DNA from: Chryseobacterium sp. SNU WT5
GTDB taxonomy: Bacteria > Bacteroidota > Bacteroidia > Flavobacteriales > Weeksellaceae
Length of the DNA stretch: 64,000 nt
NCBI RefSeq assembly: GCF_007362475.1
Contig: NZ_CP041687.1
Span: 434,001-498,000 of the forward strand
Direction of reading: 5' to 3'
Below the pieces are notes generated by a model. It was not told where the DNA came from. It made no database searches and worked only from the letters and a program-made list of their open reading frames with translations. Position numbers and translations under genes: made by a program. Of the stretch, positions 25,385-33,463 are shown in pieces; the stretch's first letter is position 1, and every line of letters begins with the position of its first letter.

Positions 25385-27290
25385 CAATTTCACACCTTCG
25401 GTGTTCAGCTGCGGTTATTGATGATATTAGAATAATAACATTCCTTCGGAATTAAGCAAAGGAAGCCTTACAGTATCCAATAAAATTATTTAGTCAGAAA
25501 TATTTAAACGCCGAATGCATGACATCATTGTAAAACAAAACTCAATTGACATTTGAAACCGTAAAGCAGAAATGATTCTAAAAACCACCTAAAAACACAC
25601 AAACGTTGAAGCTGTGACATCATTGTAAAACAAAGCTCAAATGACAATCTGGAACCGTAAAGCAGTGAAATGATTCTAAAAACTACCTAAAAAATACAAA
25701 AAGCTGAAGGCGTGACATCATTGCAAAACAAAACTCAAGTGTCAATCTGGAACCGTAAAGCAGTGAAATGATTCTAAAAACTATCTAAAAAACACACAAA
25801 CACCGAAGGTGTGACATCATTGTAAAACAAAACTCAAGCGACATCTGAACCGCGAAGCGGTGAAATAATTATAAAAACTACCTAAAAACACACAACCGTT
25901 GAAGGCGTGACATCATTTTAAATCAAAACTCAAGTGACAATCTGGAACCATAAAGCGGTGAAATGATTCTAAAAACAGAACCTAAGGAAACCTAAACCGC
26001 GAAGCGGTGAAATAATTCTAAAGAAGTGTCAAATAAAAAAACTTCTCAATACTAAACGTGTGACATGATTTTAAAAAGCAAAACCGAAAGAAAATTGAAC
26101 CGCAAAGCTATGAAATAAATGTAACCGAAATTTCTGCCAATAATATCTGAACACCGAAGGTGTGAAATGATTATAAGAAAGTTTCAAATAAAAACTCGTC
26201 AACGCCGAAGGCGTGACATCATTGTAAAACAAAACTTAAGTGACATCTGAACCGCGAAGCGGTGAAATAATTATAAAAACTACCTAGAAACACACAACCG
26301 TCGAAGGCGTGACATCATTATAAAACAAAACTCAAGTGACAATCTGGAACCTTAAAGCGGTGAATTAATTATAAAAACTACCTAAAAACACACAACCGTT
26401 GAAGGCGTGACATCATTATAAAACAAAACTCAAATGACAATCTGGAACCGTAAAGCAGTGAAATGATTCTAAAAACTACCTAAAAAATACACAAACGCCG
26501 AAGGCGTGACATTATTTTAAAATAGAACCAAATTTAACCGAAACGCGAAGCAGTGAATTGATTCTAGAAACTACTTAAGAAACACCCAAACACCAAAAGC
26601 TTAAAATAATTCTAAAAACTACCTAAAAAATACACAAAGGCTGAAGGCGTGACATCATTGCAAAACAAAACTCAAGTGACAATCTGGAACCGTAAAGCAG
26701 TGAAATGATTCTAAAAACTATCTAAAAAACACACAAACACCGAAGGTGTGACATCATTGTAAAACAAAACTCAAGTGACAATCTGGAACCTTAAAGCGGT
26801 GAATTAATTATAAAAACTACCTAAAAACACACAACCGTTGAAGGCGTGACATCATTATAAAACAAAACTCAAGTGACAATCTGGAACAGTAAAGCAGTGA
26901 AATGATTCTAAAAACTACCTAAAACACACAAACGCCGAAGGCGTGACATTATTCTAAAATAGAACCAAAGTTAACCTAAACACGAAGCGGTGAATAAATT
27001 CTAAAACAAAACCTAAGGAAACTTAAACCGCAAATCGGTGAAATAACCACAAAAACTACCTAAAAATACACAAACGCCGAAGGCGTGACATCATTGTAAA
27101 ACAAAACTCAAGCGACATCTGAACCGCAAAGCGGTGAAATGATCCTAAAAACAGAACCTAAGGAAACCTAAACCACGAAGCGGTGAAATAATTATAACAT
27201 ACATTGTATAAGAAAAACACCTCAACGCCGAAGGCGTGAAAGAATTCTTAAACAAGAACGAAAGAAATCTAAATCGTGAAGCGGCTTAAT
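25385..27290 (+). repeat. Alternating short-hairpin array next to a RAYT transposase
   Basis: About 1.9 kb without any gene is filled with two alternating hairpin units in one orientation. Type A is cgccGAAggcgTGACATcat (intact stems at 26203, 26496, 26933, 27075, 27226; variants cacc/ggtg, cgtt/ggcg, cgtc/ggcg). Type B is ccgcGAAgcggTGAAATaat (e.g. 26252; variants with AAA loops). I count roughly 18 A and 19 B units, about 48 bp apart, so the A-to-A period is about 96-100 bp. AT-rich connecting segments are also repeated, so this is not a CRISPR array. Two degenerate units in the opposite orientation mark the left end (about 25385-25407 and 25440-25460). The right end stops 15 bp from the transposase stop codon. 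Confidence 0.85.
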
Positions 27291-27304
27291 CATTAAAAGC
27301 AGGC

Positions 27305-27784
27305 CTATTCTATTCCTTCTTCATCATAAAACTCAAACAAAAATTCTTCTTTATAATCGATCTTAAACTTCTCCAAAAGCTCTATATATTCTTCTTTAAA
27401 ACTCTTTTTTTGATGATGCCTTTCCTGATTTAAAATATATCGATAAACATTGTCGATCTGCGACTGAGAATAAGAAAATGCACCGTAACCTTCCTGCCAA
27501 GAAAATCGTCCCATTACGAATCGTTTTTCATTAATAAAATTGGTCGTATTATTTTTTACATCTCTCACCAGATCGGAAAGTCTCATGCTTAGCTTTAACC
27601 CAATAAAAAGATGAACATGATCTTCAACACCATTAATAATGATACTTTTTTGCCCTTTAGCTTTTACAATCCCGCTCATGTATTTAAAAACTTCATCTCT
27701 AAAAGTTTTCTTCAAAAGATTCTCTCTTCCTTTAACGACAAAAACAACTTGAATATAGATTTGAGAAAAGGTTCCGGAGCTCAT
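27305..27784 (-). CDS. REP-associated tyrosine (Y1/IS200-like) transposase
   Basis: The 159-residue protein belongs to the IS200/IS605-type single-strand HUH transposases: EDHVHLFIGL (His56-x-His58) is the metal-binding HUH motif, GRFSWQEGYGAFSYSQSQI follows, and YILNQERHHQKKSF carries the likely nucleophile Tyr116. Such enzymes cut and join single-stranded DNA next to small hairpins. There is no accessory tnpB and no clear IS ends were seen. Instead the gene abuts a large hairpin array just past its stop, the classical layout of REP-associated transposases (RAYT) that act on dispersed hairpins. The length is normal for the family, so it looks intact. Confidence 0.88.
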   Translation of the reverse strand: MSSGTFSQIYIQVVFVVKGRENLLKKTFRDEVFKYMSGIVKAKGQKSIIINGVEDHVHLFIGLKLSMRLSDLVRDVKNNTTNFINEKRFVMGRFSWQEGYGAFSYSQSQIDNVYRYILNQERHHQKKSFKEEYIELLEKFKIDYKEEFLFEFYDEEGIE

Positions 27785-27894
27785 GATTTTTTCCTTTTAA
27801 TAGTTCGTCATTAAAAGTACAAAATTTCCAAAAGGAAAGCGGAATTCAAAATTTCGAATTTCGCCTGAAAATTTTAATTGAAGAAAAACCAGTT

Positions 27895-28308
27895 TTAGTT
27901 TCCTCTATACGTTGAGTAACCGTAAGCAGAAAGCGTAATCGGAACGTGATAGCGATCAGCATTTGTAATTTGGAAAACCACTTCAACCCATGGATAAAAA
28001 CTTTCAGTATTCATTTTTTTGAAATACTCACTGGTATAATAAGTCAGTTTGTAAATCCCTAAGTTTGATTTGTCATTTGGTAAAAAATCAGGAATACGAC
28101 CGTTTTTGTCGGTTACTTTTTCTTCTACAGAAGTCCAGATTTTTTCAGCGTCATTAAATTTTTCCAGTTTAATCGTAACTCCTGGCGCAGGCATTCCTTT
28201 AGAAACGTCAAGAATGTGACTCGATAATTGGTAAGTAACTTCTTTTTTCTGTCCGAAGGCAAATGCAGAGATAAGCACGAAGATAAGTGCGATAAATGAA
28301 TTTTTCAT
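27895..28308 (-). CDS. Transthyretin-like / 5-hydroxyisourate hydrolase, secreted
   Basis: The 137-residue protein has a signal peptide (MKNSFIALIFVLISAFAFGQ), then the HIU hydrolase pattern: LSSHILDVSKGMPAPGVTIKLEK at the N-terminus, KVTDKNGRIPDFLP, and a C-terminal RYHVPITLSAYGYSTYRGN that replaces the usual YRGS by YRGN. HIU hydrolase converts 5-hydroxyisourate to OHCU in urate breakdown. A periplasmic location and the absence of other purine catabolism genes nearby make the role uncertain. The gene is alone on the minus strand. Confidence 0.8.
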   Translation of the reverse strand: MKNSFIALIFVLISAFAFGQKKEVTYQLSSHILDVSKGMPAPGVTIKLEKFNDAEKIWTSVEEKVTDKNGRIPDFLPNDKSNLGIYKLTYYTSEYFKKMNTESFYPWVEVVFQITNADRYHVPITLSAYGYSTYRGN

Positions 28309-28402
28309 GATGATAATCTAGATTGTTGTTTGAAGTAATTTTAACCGAAAATGATATTGATTTCACGTCGATTCTCTTACTCAACAATAGTGCCTAAACT
28401 TT

Positions 28403-29167
28403 TTAATTTTCAAACGATTTTAGCTCAAATTCATTACCGAATTCACCATAAGTGAAATAGGAAATCCAGTCACCTAGGTTGATATACTTTGCTTTTCCAT
28501 TTTCTAAATCTAAGACCATAGGTAAGTGTCTATGACCGTAAACGAAATAATCTATTTTCTCTGTTTTGAGTTTTTCTTTAGAATAAATAATTAAAAATTC
28601 TTTGTCTTCCCCTAAGAACTCTTTGTCCTCTTCACCAGAAATCATCTTGTTTTTGGTGGACGCATAGATCGCAATTTTCATAGCAATATCGGGGTGCAAC
28701 CATTTGAAAGCCCATTGTGCCAAAGGATTAGTAAAGACTTTTTTCATTCTTTTATATCCTTTATCACCAGGACCTAAACCGTCTCCATGAGCGAGTAGAA
28801 AATTGTTTCCGTTGATCTCAAAATACTGTTTGTCGAAAAAAACCTTGCATCCTATTTCTTCTTCGAAATAGTTTTTCATCCACAGATCATGATTTCCGAC
28901 GAACATAAAAAGTTCAATTCCTGAATCTTTCAACTCTGCTAATTTTCCTAAAACCCGAACATAACCTTTTGGAATGACGTGATTCCACTCATGCCAAAAA
29001 TCGAAGAGATCGCCCATCAAAAATAAAACCTGAGCATCAGCTTTTATTTCGTCCAGCCAACGGATGAATTTCTCTTCGCGAACTTTACTTTCTTTCGGCG
29101 TTGGTGCACCAAAATGTTGATCAGAAGCGAAATAGACTTTTTTATTTTGTTCTAAATTGATTTTCAT
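28403..29167 (-). CDS. lpxH: UDP-2,3-diacylglucosamine diphosphatase (LpxH-type)
   Basis: The 254-residue calcineurin-like phosphoesterase has the metal motifs ASDQHFGAP, MGDLFDFWHEW, VGNHDLWM and YGHRHLP. This order, with the KVREEKFIRWLDEI and AHGDGLGPGDKGYKRMKK segments, fits the Bacteroidota LpxH that hydrolyses UDP-2,3-diacylglucosamine to lipid X in lipid A synthesis, at the inner membrane face. The ATG at 29167 is preferred over a TTG four codons upstream. Another calcineurin-type phosphatase cannot be excluded, but the pattern is strong. Confidence 0.85.
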   Translation of the reverse strand: MKINLEQNKKVYFASDQHFGAPTPKESKVREEKFIRWLDEIKADAQVLFLMGDLFDFWHEWNHVIPKGYVRVLGKLAELKDSGIELFMFVGNHDLWMKNYFEEEIGCKVFFDKQYFEINGNNFLLAHGDGLGPGDKGYKRMKKVFTNPLAQWAFKWLHPDIAMKIAIYASTKNKMISGEEDKEFLGEDKEFLIIYSKEKLKTEKIDYFVYGHRHLPMVLDLENGKAKYINLGDWISYFTYGEFGNEFELKSFEN

Positions 29168-29263
29168 ATTGAAAGGCAATAGGTAGTAGATTTTAAGTTT
29201 CGGATGATAAATATAAAATTTGAAGTAATAATTATCAAATTATCTCATCGACAAATTTTCAAA

Positions 29264-29710
29264 TTAAACTTGATCTTCTGCAAACCATTCTCCGTAAGAG
29301 TTCTCGGTTTCGTGAAGTTTCAGATAAGCCAAACTTACTGTTTCTGGTAGTTGCTTTTTTATTTTAGTTGCAATGTCGTACAACATATTTTCGCACGTCG
29401 GTTGGTAATCGCAATAAATGACTTTGTGACCTTGATTTTCTAAGTCTTCACCCAATTGTTTATGCGGTGAAGTTCCATTCAGCATGACGGCATGATCCCA
29501 AACATCGAGGATTTCTGATTTTACAATTTTTTTGATGTCGCCAAAATCTACCACCATTCCGTTTTTTGGATGGTCTAAATCATTGATCGGATTTCCTTTT
29601 ACCGTAACAAATAATTTGTAGGAATGTCCGTGCATATTTTTGCATTTGCCATCGTAATTGTAGAGAACGTGAGCGGTTTCGAAAGTGAAAATTTTGGTGA
29701 TTCGTATCAT
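29264..29710 (-). CDS. queD: 6-carboxy-5,6,7,8-tetrahydropterin synthase
   Basis: This 148-residue enzyme turns 7,8-dihydroneopterin triphosphate into carboxytetrahydropterin for queuosine synthesis. It has TFETAHVLYNYDGKCKNMHGHSYK, giving zinc ligands His14, His27, His29 and the catalytic Cys23, then VVDFGDIKKIV and WDHAVMLN, and closes with KLHETENSYGEWF. A TATCTTTGC box ends 3 bp upstream of the ATG. No other queuosine gene is close. Confidence 0.88.
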   Translation of the reverse strand: MIRITKIFTFETAHVLYNYDGKCKNMHGHSYKLFVTVKGNPINDLDHPKNGMVVDFGDIKKIVKSEILDVWDHAVMLNGTSPHKQLGEDLENQGHKVIYCDYQPTCENMLYDIATKIKKQLPETVSLAYLKLHETENSYGEWFAEDQV

Positions 29711-29713
29711 GGT

Positions 29714-29722
29714 GCAAAGATA
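29714..29722 (-). promoter_or_regulatory. Predicted -7 box of queD, 3 bp from the ATG
   Basis: The minus strand reads TATCTTTGC. With transcription starting a few bases downstream of the box, the mRNA would start at or inside the start codon. Confidence 0.45.
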
Positions 29723-29764
29723 AAGAAAGTTTCAACTTTTATGATTAATTCGGTGATTAGGTTT

Positions 29765-30090
29765 TTAACGCAATGACGCAAAGAAATTATTTTTAAAGCG
29801 TTCTACAATTACGGTCGCAAAGGCGCTTCGCTTAGCAAAGGACAACACATTTTTTTTATTTTTCAAGTTTTTATAAAGATTGCGATATTACGTGAGCGAT
29901 TGCAATGGAAATCCTTTTTTGTCTCAAAAAAGATTGACTCAAATATTTATATTTTTTATTTGAATCGTCGAAACTCGTTCCTCGTTTGCAACGGAAAGCG
30001 TGCTCTTTTAACGGAGGGCAAAGCAGTAGTGAAAGACACGCCCACAAAAAAAATCCCTCTCAAAAAATGGGAAGGAAATTCTAACAATTT
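29765..30090. repeat. Degenerate interspersed repeats in the queD-aceA gap
   Basis: The 407-bp gap without a gene holds two kinds of remnant. The first (29768-29848) reads TAACGCAATGACGCAAAG and then GGCGCTTCGCTTAGCAAAGG; a similar stretch recurs at 31454-31553 on the other side of aceA. The second (about 29891-29935) is AGCGATTGCAATGGAAATCC with a T-run and A-run AAAAAAGATTG, a copy of the family at 21.3, 43.2 and 55.9 kb. Beyond 29990 there are further pieces (GCAACGGAAAGCG). Confidence 0.55.
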
Positions 30091-30117
30091 AAAAATATAG
30101 AGAATCTGTGTTTTTAA

Positions 30118-31404
30118 TTAATGAAACTGTTCTGCTTCAGTTGAACCAGCCAACGCATTTGTGGAAGATTTACCAGCCGTTACGACAGTTTGAACTTCAT
30201 CAAAATAAGAAGTTCCGACAAAACTTTGGTGTTTCACCGCGCGGAAACCTTTGGATTGCAATGCAAACTCTCTTTCCTGCAATTCGCTGTAACCCGCCAT
30301 TCCTCTTTCTTTGTAAGCCAAAGCCAATTCGAACATTGAAGTATTTAGAGCATGGAAGCCAGCCAATGTGATGAATTGGAATTTGTAACCCATTGCCGCT
30401 AATTCTTCACGGAAGGTCTCCATTTCGGGAACAGACAATTTCGCAGCCCAGTTGAAAGAAGGTGAACAGTTATACGCTAACATTTTTCCCGGGAATTTTG
30501 CATGAATTCCTTCTGCGAATTTTCTCGCATAATCCAAATCGGGATTTGAAGTTTCCATCCAGATCAAATCAGCGTAAGGCGCATAAGCCAAACCTCTGTC
30601 GATTCCCTGCTCTACCCCATTGTTTACTTCATAGAAACCTTCTGTTGTTCTTTTTCCAGTCACGAATTTATGGTCTCTCTCATCGATATCTGAAGTCAAT
30701 AAATCTGCAGCATCAGCATCGGTTCTTGCTACCAAAACGGTAGGAACTCCGCAAACATCGGCTGCTAAACGTGCAGCAACTAATTTATTAATCGCTTCTT
30801 GAGTTGGAACTAAAACCTTTCCACCTAAATGACCACATTTTTTAGCAGAAGACAATTGATCTTCGAAGTGAACTCCTGCTGCTCCAGCTTCAATCATTTG
30901 TTTCATCAATTCAAAAGCGTTTAAGTTTCCACCAAAACCTGCTTCGGCATCAGCAACAATTGGAACTAAGTATTCTTTACGATTAGCTTCCTCTACATTA
31001 TTTACAGTTTGAATTTGATCTGCACGCAACAACGCATTATTGATTCTTTTCACCACAGAAGGAACTGAATTCGCAGGATACAAACTTTGGTCGGGATACA
31101 TTTCACCACTCAAATTCGCATCGGCTGCAACTTGCCAACCTGAAAGATATATTGCTTCTAAACCCGCATCAACTTCCTGTACGGCTTGGTTTCCGGTTAG
31201 GGCTCCCAATCCTGCTACGAAATCCTGATTGTTTAACTTATCCCATAATTTCTCCGACATTAATTTAGCGATCGTGTAATCTAGTTTATAAGATCCTCGA
31301 AGTTTCAGTACTTTTTCTGCGGAATAAGGTCTTTTGATACCATTCCATCTTGGGCTTTCTAACCATTCTTTTTCCAGTTGCTGGATTTGTTCTTGCTTGT
31401 TCAT
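30118..31404 (-). CDS. aceA: Isocitrate lyase
   Basis: The 428-residue enzyme splits isocitrate to succinate and glyoxylate. The active-site loop [15 protein letters not shown] holds Cys190, and [29 protein letters not shown] and the C-terminal [25 protein letters not shown] are typical. It works with malate synthase encoded 304 bp upstream on the same strand, forming the glyoxylate shunt that allows growth on acetate or fatty acids. The gap between them is filled with repeat remnants, so separate promoters are possible. Confidence 0.95.
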   Translation of the reverse strand: MNKQEQIQQLEKEWLESPRWNGIKRPYSAEKVLKLRGSYKLDYTIAKLMSEKLWDKLNNQDFVAGLGALTGNQAVQEVDAGLEAIYLSGWQVAADANLSGEMYPDQSLYPANSVPSVVKRINNALLRADQIQTVNNVEEANRKEYLVPIVADAEAGFGGNLNAFELMKQMIEAGAAGVHFEDQLSSAKKCGHLGGKVLVPTQEAINKLVAARLAADVCGVPTVLVARTDADAADLLTSDIDERDHKFVTGKRTTEGFYEVNNGVEQGIDRGLAYAPYADLIWMETSNPDLDYARKFAEGIHAKFPGKMLAYNCSPSFNWAAKLSVPEMETFREELAAMGYKFQFITLAGFHALNTSMFELALAYKERGMAGYSELQEREFALQSKGFRAVKHQSFVGTSYFDEVQTVVTAGKSSTNALAGSTEAEQFH

Positions 31405-31708
31405 ATTTTAAGGTTTTAGATTGTGGGTTTTAGGTTCTAGGTTTTAGAGTATATCTCAACGCAATCCCGATAGCCATCGAAACGCAAAGATTTTTTTTAA
31501 TAAACTTCTGAAATTACCTTTGCAAAGGCGTTATCATTTAGCGAAGGGTAATTGTTCATTCACCTTTTTTAGACTTTTGCCTTGCTTTTAATCCTGCTCT
31601 TTTGTGACTTTTATGGTTGAAAAACTCCATGATTTTTTCTATTGTTTTAGAGATTGGGACAAGTCGCGACTAAACTCCACTTGTCTCTTTTTACTTTTTA
31701 CTTGGCTC
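31405..31708. repeat. Repeat-rich gap between aceB and aceA
   Basis: Near 31410-31445 short direct repeats of TTTTAG-G-TT type occur (GGTTTTAGATTGTGGGTTTTAG). At 31454-31553 a remnant related to 29768-29848 is seen (CAACGCAATC, AACGCAAAG, TTTGCAAAGGCG, TAGCGAAGGG). The final part, GATTGGGACAAGTCGCGACT, is followed by a pyrimidine-rich stretch. No gene or clear promoter box is visible. Confidence 0.5.
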
Positions 31709-33286
31709 TTATAAGAATTGATACGCCTTCAAAGTCAGGAATTCTGCGAAATTATCATTGAGAATAAGATCATCAAAAAGTTCAGTTGCTAATTGGAATT
31801 TTCCATTGTTGTAACGTTCTTCACCCACATGATTTTTGATTTTCTCTAATTCTTCTTCTTGCCAATGTAAAACCATTTCGGGCATTAAGGTTCTTCCATC
31901 TTCCAATTTCGCTTCGTTTTTTAGCCATTGCCAAATTTGAGTTCTGGAGATTTCTGCCGTTGCAGCATCTTCCATTAAATTATATAAGGCTGCTGCTCCA
32001 ACTCCCATTAGCCAAGATTCGATGTAAAGAATTCCGACATTGATATTTTTTCTGACACCGTTTTCAGTGATCGTTCCTTTTGGAATTTCAAGTAGGTTTT
32101 CTTCTGATATATGGTAGTCTTCGAATTTTTGATCAATTTGATTTGATGTCGGCATAAATTCATCGAAGATTTTCTTTGCGACAGAAACTAATCCTGGATG
32201 CGCAACCCAAGTTCCATCGTGACCGTTTTTAACTTCTCTTTCTTTATCGGCACGAACTTTAGCATAAGCGATCTCGTTTTCTGCTTCGTTATTTTTAACA
32301 GGAATTTGTGCGGCCATTCCGCCCATGGCGTGAACATTTCTCTTGTGACAAACTTGAATCACTCTTTTGGAATAGGCACTCATAAACGGAGAAGTCATGG
32401 TTACTTGATCTCTATCTGGAACAAGAAATTCTGGTAGATTTCTGAATTTTTTGATGTAGGAAAAAATATAATCCCATCGTCCGCAATTCAGACCAGAACT
32501 GTGTTCTTTTAATTCATATAAAATTTCATCGAGTTGGAAAGCAGCTGTGATTGTTTCAATTAAAACCGTTGCTTTTATTGTTCCTTGTTGAATTTCTAAA
32601 TAATCCTGAGAGAATTTAAAAACATCGTTCCACCATTTTGCTTCCTGATAATATTCTAATTTTGGCAAATAAAAATAAGGTCCGCTTCCGTTCTCCAATA
32701 GTTGTTTAGCATTTCTAAAGAAGTAGATTCCAAAATCAATTAGAGACGCAGATGCCTTTTCACCATTAAATTCAATATTTTTCTCCTCTAAATGTAAACC
32801 TCGCGGACGAACCAAAAGCGTTGTTAAGTTTTCACCCAATTCATATTTTTTTCCATTCTCATTTTCAAAACTGATGGTTCTGTTAATCGCATCTGAAAGG
32901 TTTCTTTGTCCATCCATACAATTTTTCCAAGTCGGAGAATTGCTGTCTTCAAAATCTGCCATAAAAGTTGATGAGCCAGAATTCAGAGCATTGATCACCA
33001 TTTTTCTTTCTACAGGTCCTGTAATTTCGACACGGCGATCAAGTAAATCTTTTGGCAAAGGATTACAAACCCAATTTCCATTTCTAATATCTTCAGTTTC
33101 AGGATAAAATTTCGGAAGTTGACGATGATCAAACTCGATTTGTTTCATTGTTCTGAACTGAAGAAGGCCAATTCTTTCATTATTAAATTTCACATGAAGT
33201 TCCATTAAGAAAGTCATTAATTCTGCAGTAAAAATATCGCTGTATTGTTCTTCGGGTATTATCTGAAATTGTGCTGCCGTTTCCAT
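31709..33286 (-). CDS. aceB: Malate synthase A
   Basis: The 525-residue enzyme condenses glyoxylate and acetyl-CoA to malate. Recognised segments are FMADFEDSNSPTWKN, LLVRPRGLHLEEKNI, the family signature around KATVLIETITAAFQLDEILYEL with GLNCGRWDYIFSYIK, and AMGGMAAQIPVKNN. The length matches malate synthase A (about 530). It is divergent from the XRE-type regulator at 33464; a TATGTTTG box (33316-33323) and a palindrome lie in the shared 177-bp region, suggesting direct control by that regulator. Confidence 0.95.
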   Translation of the reverse strand: METAAQFQIIPEEQYSDIFTAELMTFLMELHVKFNNERIGLLQFRTMKQIEFDHRQLPKFYPETEDIRNGNWVCNPLPKDLLDRRVEITGPVERKMVINALNSGSSTFMADFEDSNSPTWKNCMDGQRNLSDAINRTISFENENGKKYELGENLTTLLVRPRGLHLEEKNIEFNGEKASASLIDFGIYFFRNAKQLLENGSGPYFYLPKLEYYQEAKWWNDVFKFSQDYLEIQQGTIKATVLIETITAAFQLDEILYELKEHSSGLNCGRWDYIFSYIKKFRNLPEFLVPDRDQVTMTSPFMSAYSKRVIQVCHKRNVHAMGGMAAQIPVKNNEAENEIAYAKVRADKEREVKNGHDGTWVAHPGLVSVAKKIFDEFMPTSNQIDQKFEDYHISEENLLEIPKGTITENGVRKNINVGILYIESWLMGVGAAALYNLMEDAATAEISRTQIWQWLKNEAKLEDGRTLMPEMVLHWQEEELEKIKNHVGEERYNNGKFQLATELFDDLILNDNFAEFLTLKAYQFL

Positions 33287-33315
33287 TTTGTATAAACTTT
33301 AATGATTTGGTGAGA

Positions 33316-33323
33316 CAAACATA
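33316..33323 (-). promoter_or_regulatory. Predicted -7 box of aceB
   Basis: The minus strand reads TATGTTTG, 29 bp before the aceB ATG. The palindrome at 33345-33356 lies about 21 bp further upstream, over the expected -33 region. Confidence 0.45.
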
Positions 33324-33344
33324 AGCAAAAAACTTTCACTAATA

Positions 33345-33356
33345 GCGAACGTTCGC
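33345..33356. promoter_or_regulatory. Putative operator 1, GCGAACGTTCGC palindrome
   Basis: A perfect 12-bp palindrome in the aceB-regulator intergenic region, placed over the predicted -33 region of aceB. A second, similar site is 35 bp away. Binding by the adjacent regulator is inferred from position. Confidence 0.5.
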
Positions 33357-33379
33357 CAAATTTATTCAAAATTTATTAT

Positions 33380-33391
33380 GCGAACAATCGC
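33380..33391. promoter_or_regulatory. Putative operator 2, GCGAACAATCGC
   Basis: This copy keeps GCGAA at the left and TCGC at the right but is an imperfect palindrome. It ends 11 bp before the -7 box of the regulator gene, which would allow autoregulation. Confidence 0.45.
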
Positions 33392-33402
33392 TTATTTTTA
33401 TT

Positions 33403-33410
33403 TACCTTTG
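33403..33410 (+). promoter_or_regulatory. Predicted -7 box of the regulator gene
   Basis: TACCTTTG matches TAnnTTTG and lies 53 bp before the ATG at 33464. Confidence 0.45.
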
Positions 33411-33463
33411 TATCCATCGGATTCTACATCCTATTTAGAAATATTATAAATTAATTTTGATTA

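Noticed and set aside
25385..27290. CRISPR array
   Set aside because: The 'spacers' are themselves repeated and the hairpins alternate between two types. No cas gene is in the window, and the neighbour is a Y1 transposase.
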